Shown piece after piece: positions 63,434 to 64,000 of a stretch of 64,000 bases of DNA. Numbering within the stretch: position 1 is the first letter of the stretch; every line of letters begins with the position of its first letter. The notes below the pieces were generated by a model. The model searched no databases and was not told where the DNA came from. It saw only the letters and a program-made list of their open reading frames with translations. The position numbers were made by a program, and so were the translations under genes. Origin of the DNA: Vanilla planifolia (taxonomy: Eukaryota; Streptophyta; Magnoliopsida; Asparagales; Orchidaceae); contig CM043868.1 of NCBI GenBank assembly GCA_023846275.1, positions 20,927,755 to 20,991,754 on the forward strand. Direction: 5' to 3'.

Positions 63434-64000
63434 TGTAATGTCCCAATTTGTACACCTATTATAAATTGTATATATAATTTTTAAAATATATATAAAAAAA
63501 TTATAATAATACATATTACGATATTATATTATTATCATTTTAAGAAATTAAGATGATAAAATAAAATAATAATATTTTAATCATATCTTGTAAAACATGT
63601 CAGTTGCAAATAATTTGAATTTTGATATAAGCATATGATTAGATAGAGTTCATTGAGAGAAAACTAATGATCATCATTACATAAATTTTGAAACTTTCTT
63701 TTAATTTTTAATTGATTTTTAAAATTATTTAATCATAAAAGTTCATTGTTTAATTATTTAGTTATAGTTATAACAACATATTTTATATTTTCCTAACCAT
63801 CAGGGCAAGCTCGAGAACATTCGCGACCCAGGTTCGGGAAGGCTTATAAAGGAGGGTCGATTAGGTCTTGATAAAAAAAAGAGAATCAATCAAAGGAACC
63901 CCATAATCGAGAGAGGAAGGAATGGAGGAGAGTGTGGCTAGGGATGGTAGAAAGAAAGAAGAAAATAGAGGTGACGTGGCTGCAAAGGTGCTTACTGAGT
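63434..64000 (+). promoter_or_regulatory. Promoter-like right edge: candidate LTR start or gene start
   Basis: TGTAATGTCCC at 63434 matches the way many plant Ty3/gypsy LTRs begin. After an AT-rich stretch the GC rises from about 63800, with TATAAA at 63845-63850. An ATG at 63922 opens a frame that stays open to the window end (MEESVARDGRKKEENRGDVA...). Either reading is possible: a U3/R region with leader, or the promoter and first exon of a plus-strand gene that continues outside. Confidence 0.35.

Noticed and set aside
1..64000. CRISPR arrays, bacterial operons, tRNA or rRNA genes
   Set aside because: No regular spacer-repeat arrays, Shine-Dalgarno-led gene strings or recognisable tRNA/rRNA sequence; the window is plant nuclear DNA with spliced genes.

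Overview
This window looks like nuclear DNA of a flowering plant. It is AT-rich, carries much decayed transposon DNA, and holds six recognisable intron-containing or single-exon plant genes. Two 5' coding exons (the glutamine amidotransferase and the epimerase) are very GC-rich while later exons of the same genes are not. That falling GC gradient is typical of commelinid monocots such as palms, bananas or grasses; this placement is inference, not proof.

Layout. 1-19795 (+): the 3' part of a CYP59/PPIL4-type cyclophilin-RRM-zinc-knuckle gene. Three exons were reconstructed; one intron is about 15.7 kb and is filled with Ty1/copia and Ty3/gypsy debris. A gypsy reverse-transcriptase relic with a triplicated catalytic segment lies upstream of the first visible exon. 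19.8-23.8 kb: intergenic, with an old tandem duplication. 23846-24871 (-): a single-exon DUF1644 zinc-finger protein. 25.1-27.8 kb: AT-rich intergenic DNA. 27931-29014 (+): a four-exon MsrA-like protein whose catalytic cysteine is replaced by alanine and whose first intron appears to be GC-AG. 29.0-37.2 kb: intergenic, with a polypyrimidine block and a GC-rich patch. 37243-39030 (-): a four-exon class I glutamine amidotransferase of the GAT1_2.1 type with a good promoter (TATA box and two palindromic G-boxes). 40219-54407 (-): a six-exon L-Ala-D/L-Glu epimerase-like enolase-superfamily enzyme with a 12.3 kb first intron that holds a probable old LTR element. 56029-59722 (-): the 3' part of the mitochondrial ribosomal protein mS35 gene, whose 5' end lies to the right of what I could resolve. 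60-64 kb: LINE debris, an unassigned ORF, a tandem duplication and a promoter-like edge.

The genes do not form a pathway. They are independent housekeeping or stress genes: RNA processing, zinc finger, MsrA-like, glutamine amidotransferase, amino-acid or dipeptide epimerisation, and mitochondrial translation. The exon structures were built by hand from splice signals, phase agreement and remembered family motifs. All joined coding lengths are divisible by three. I did not find a convincing new multi-gene system. The most unusual items are the cysteine-less MsrA-like gene with its GC-AG intron, the triplicated RT box, the two giant introns, a long imperfect hairpin at 11.9 kb, and an orphan coding-like block at 55.6-55.9 kb.
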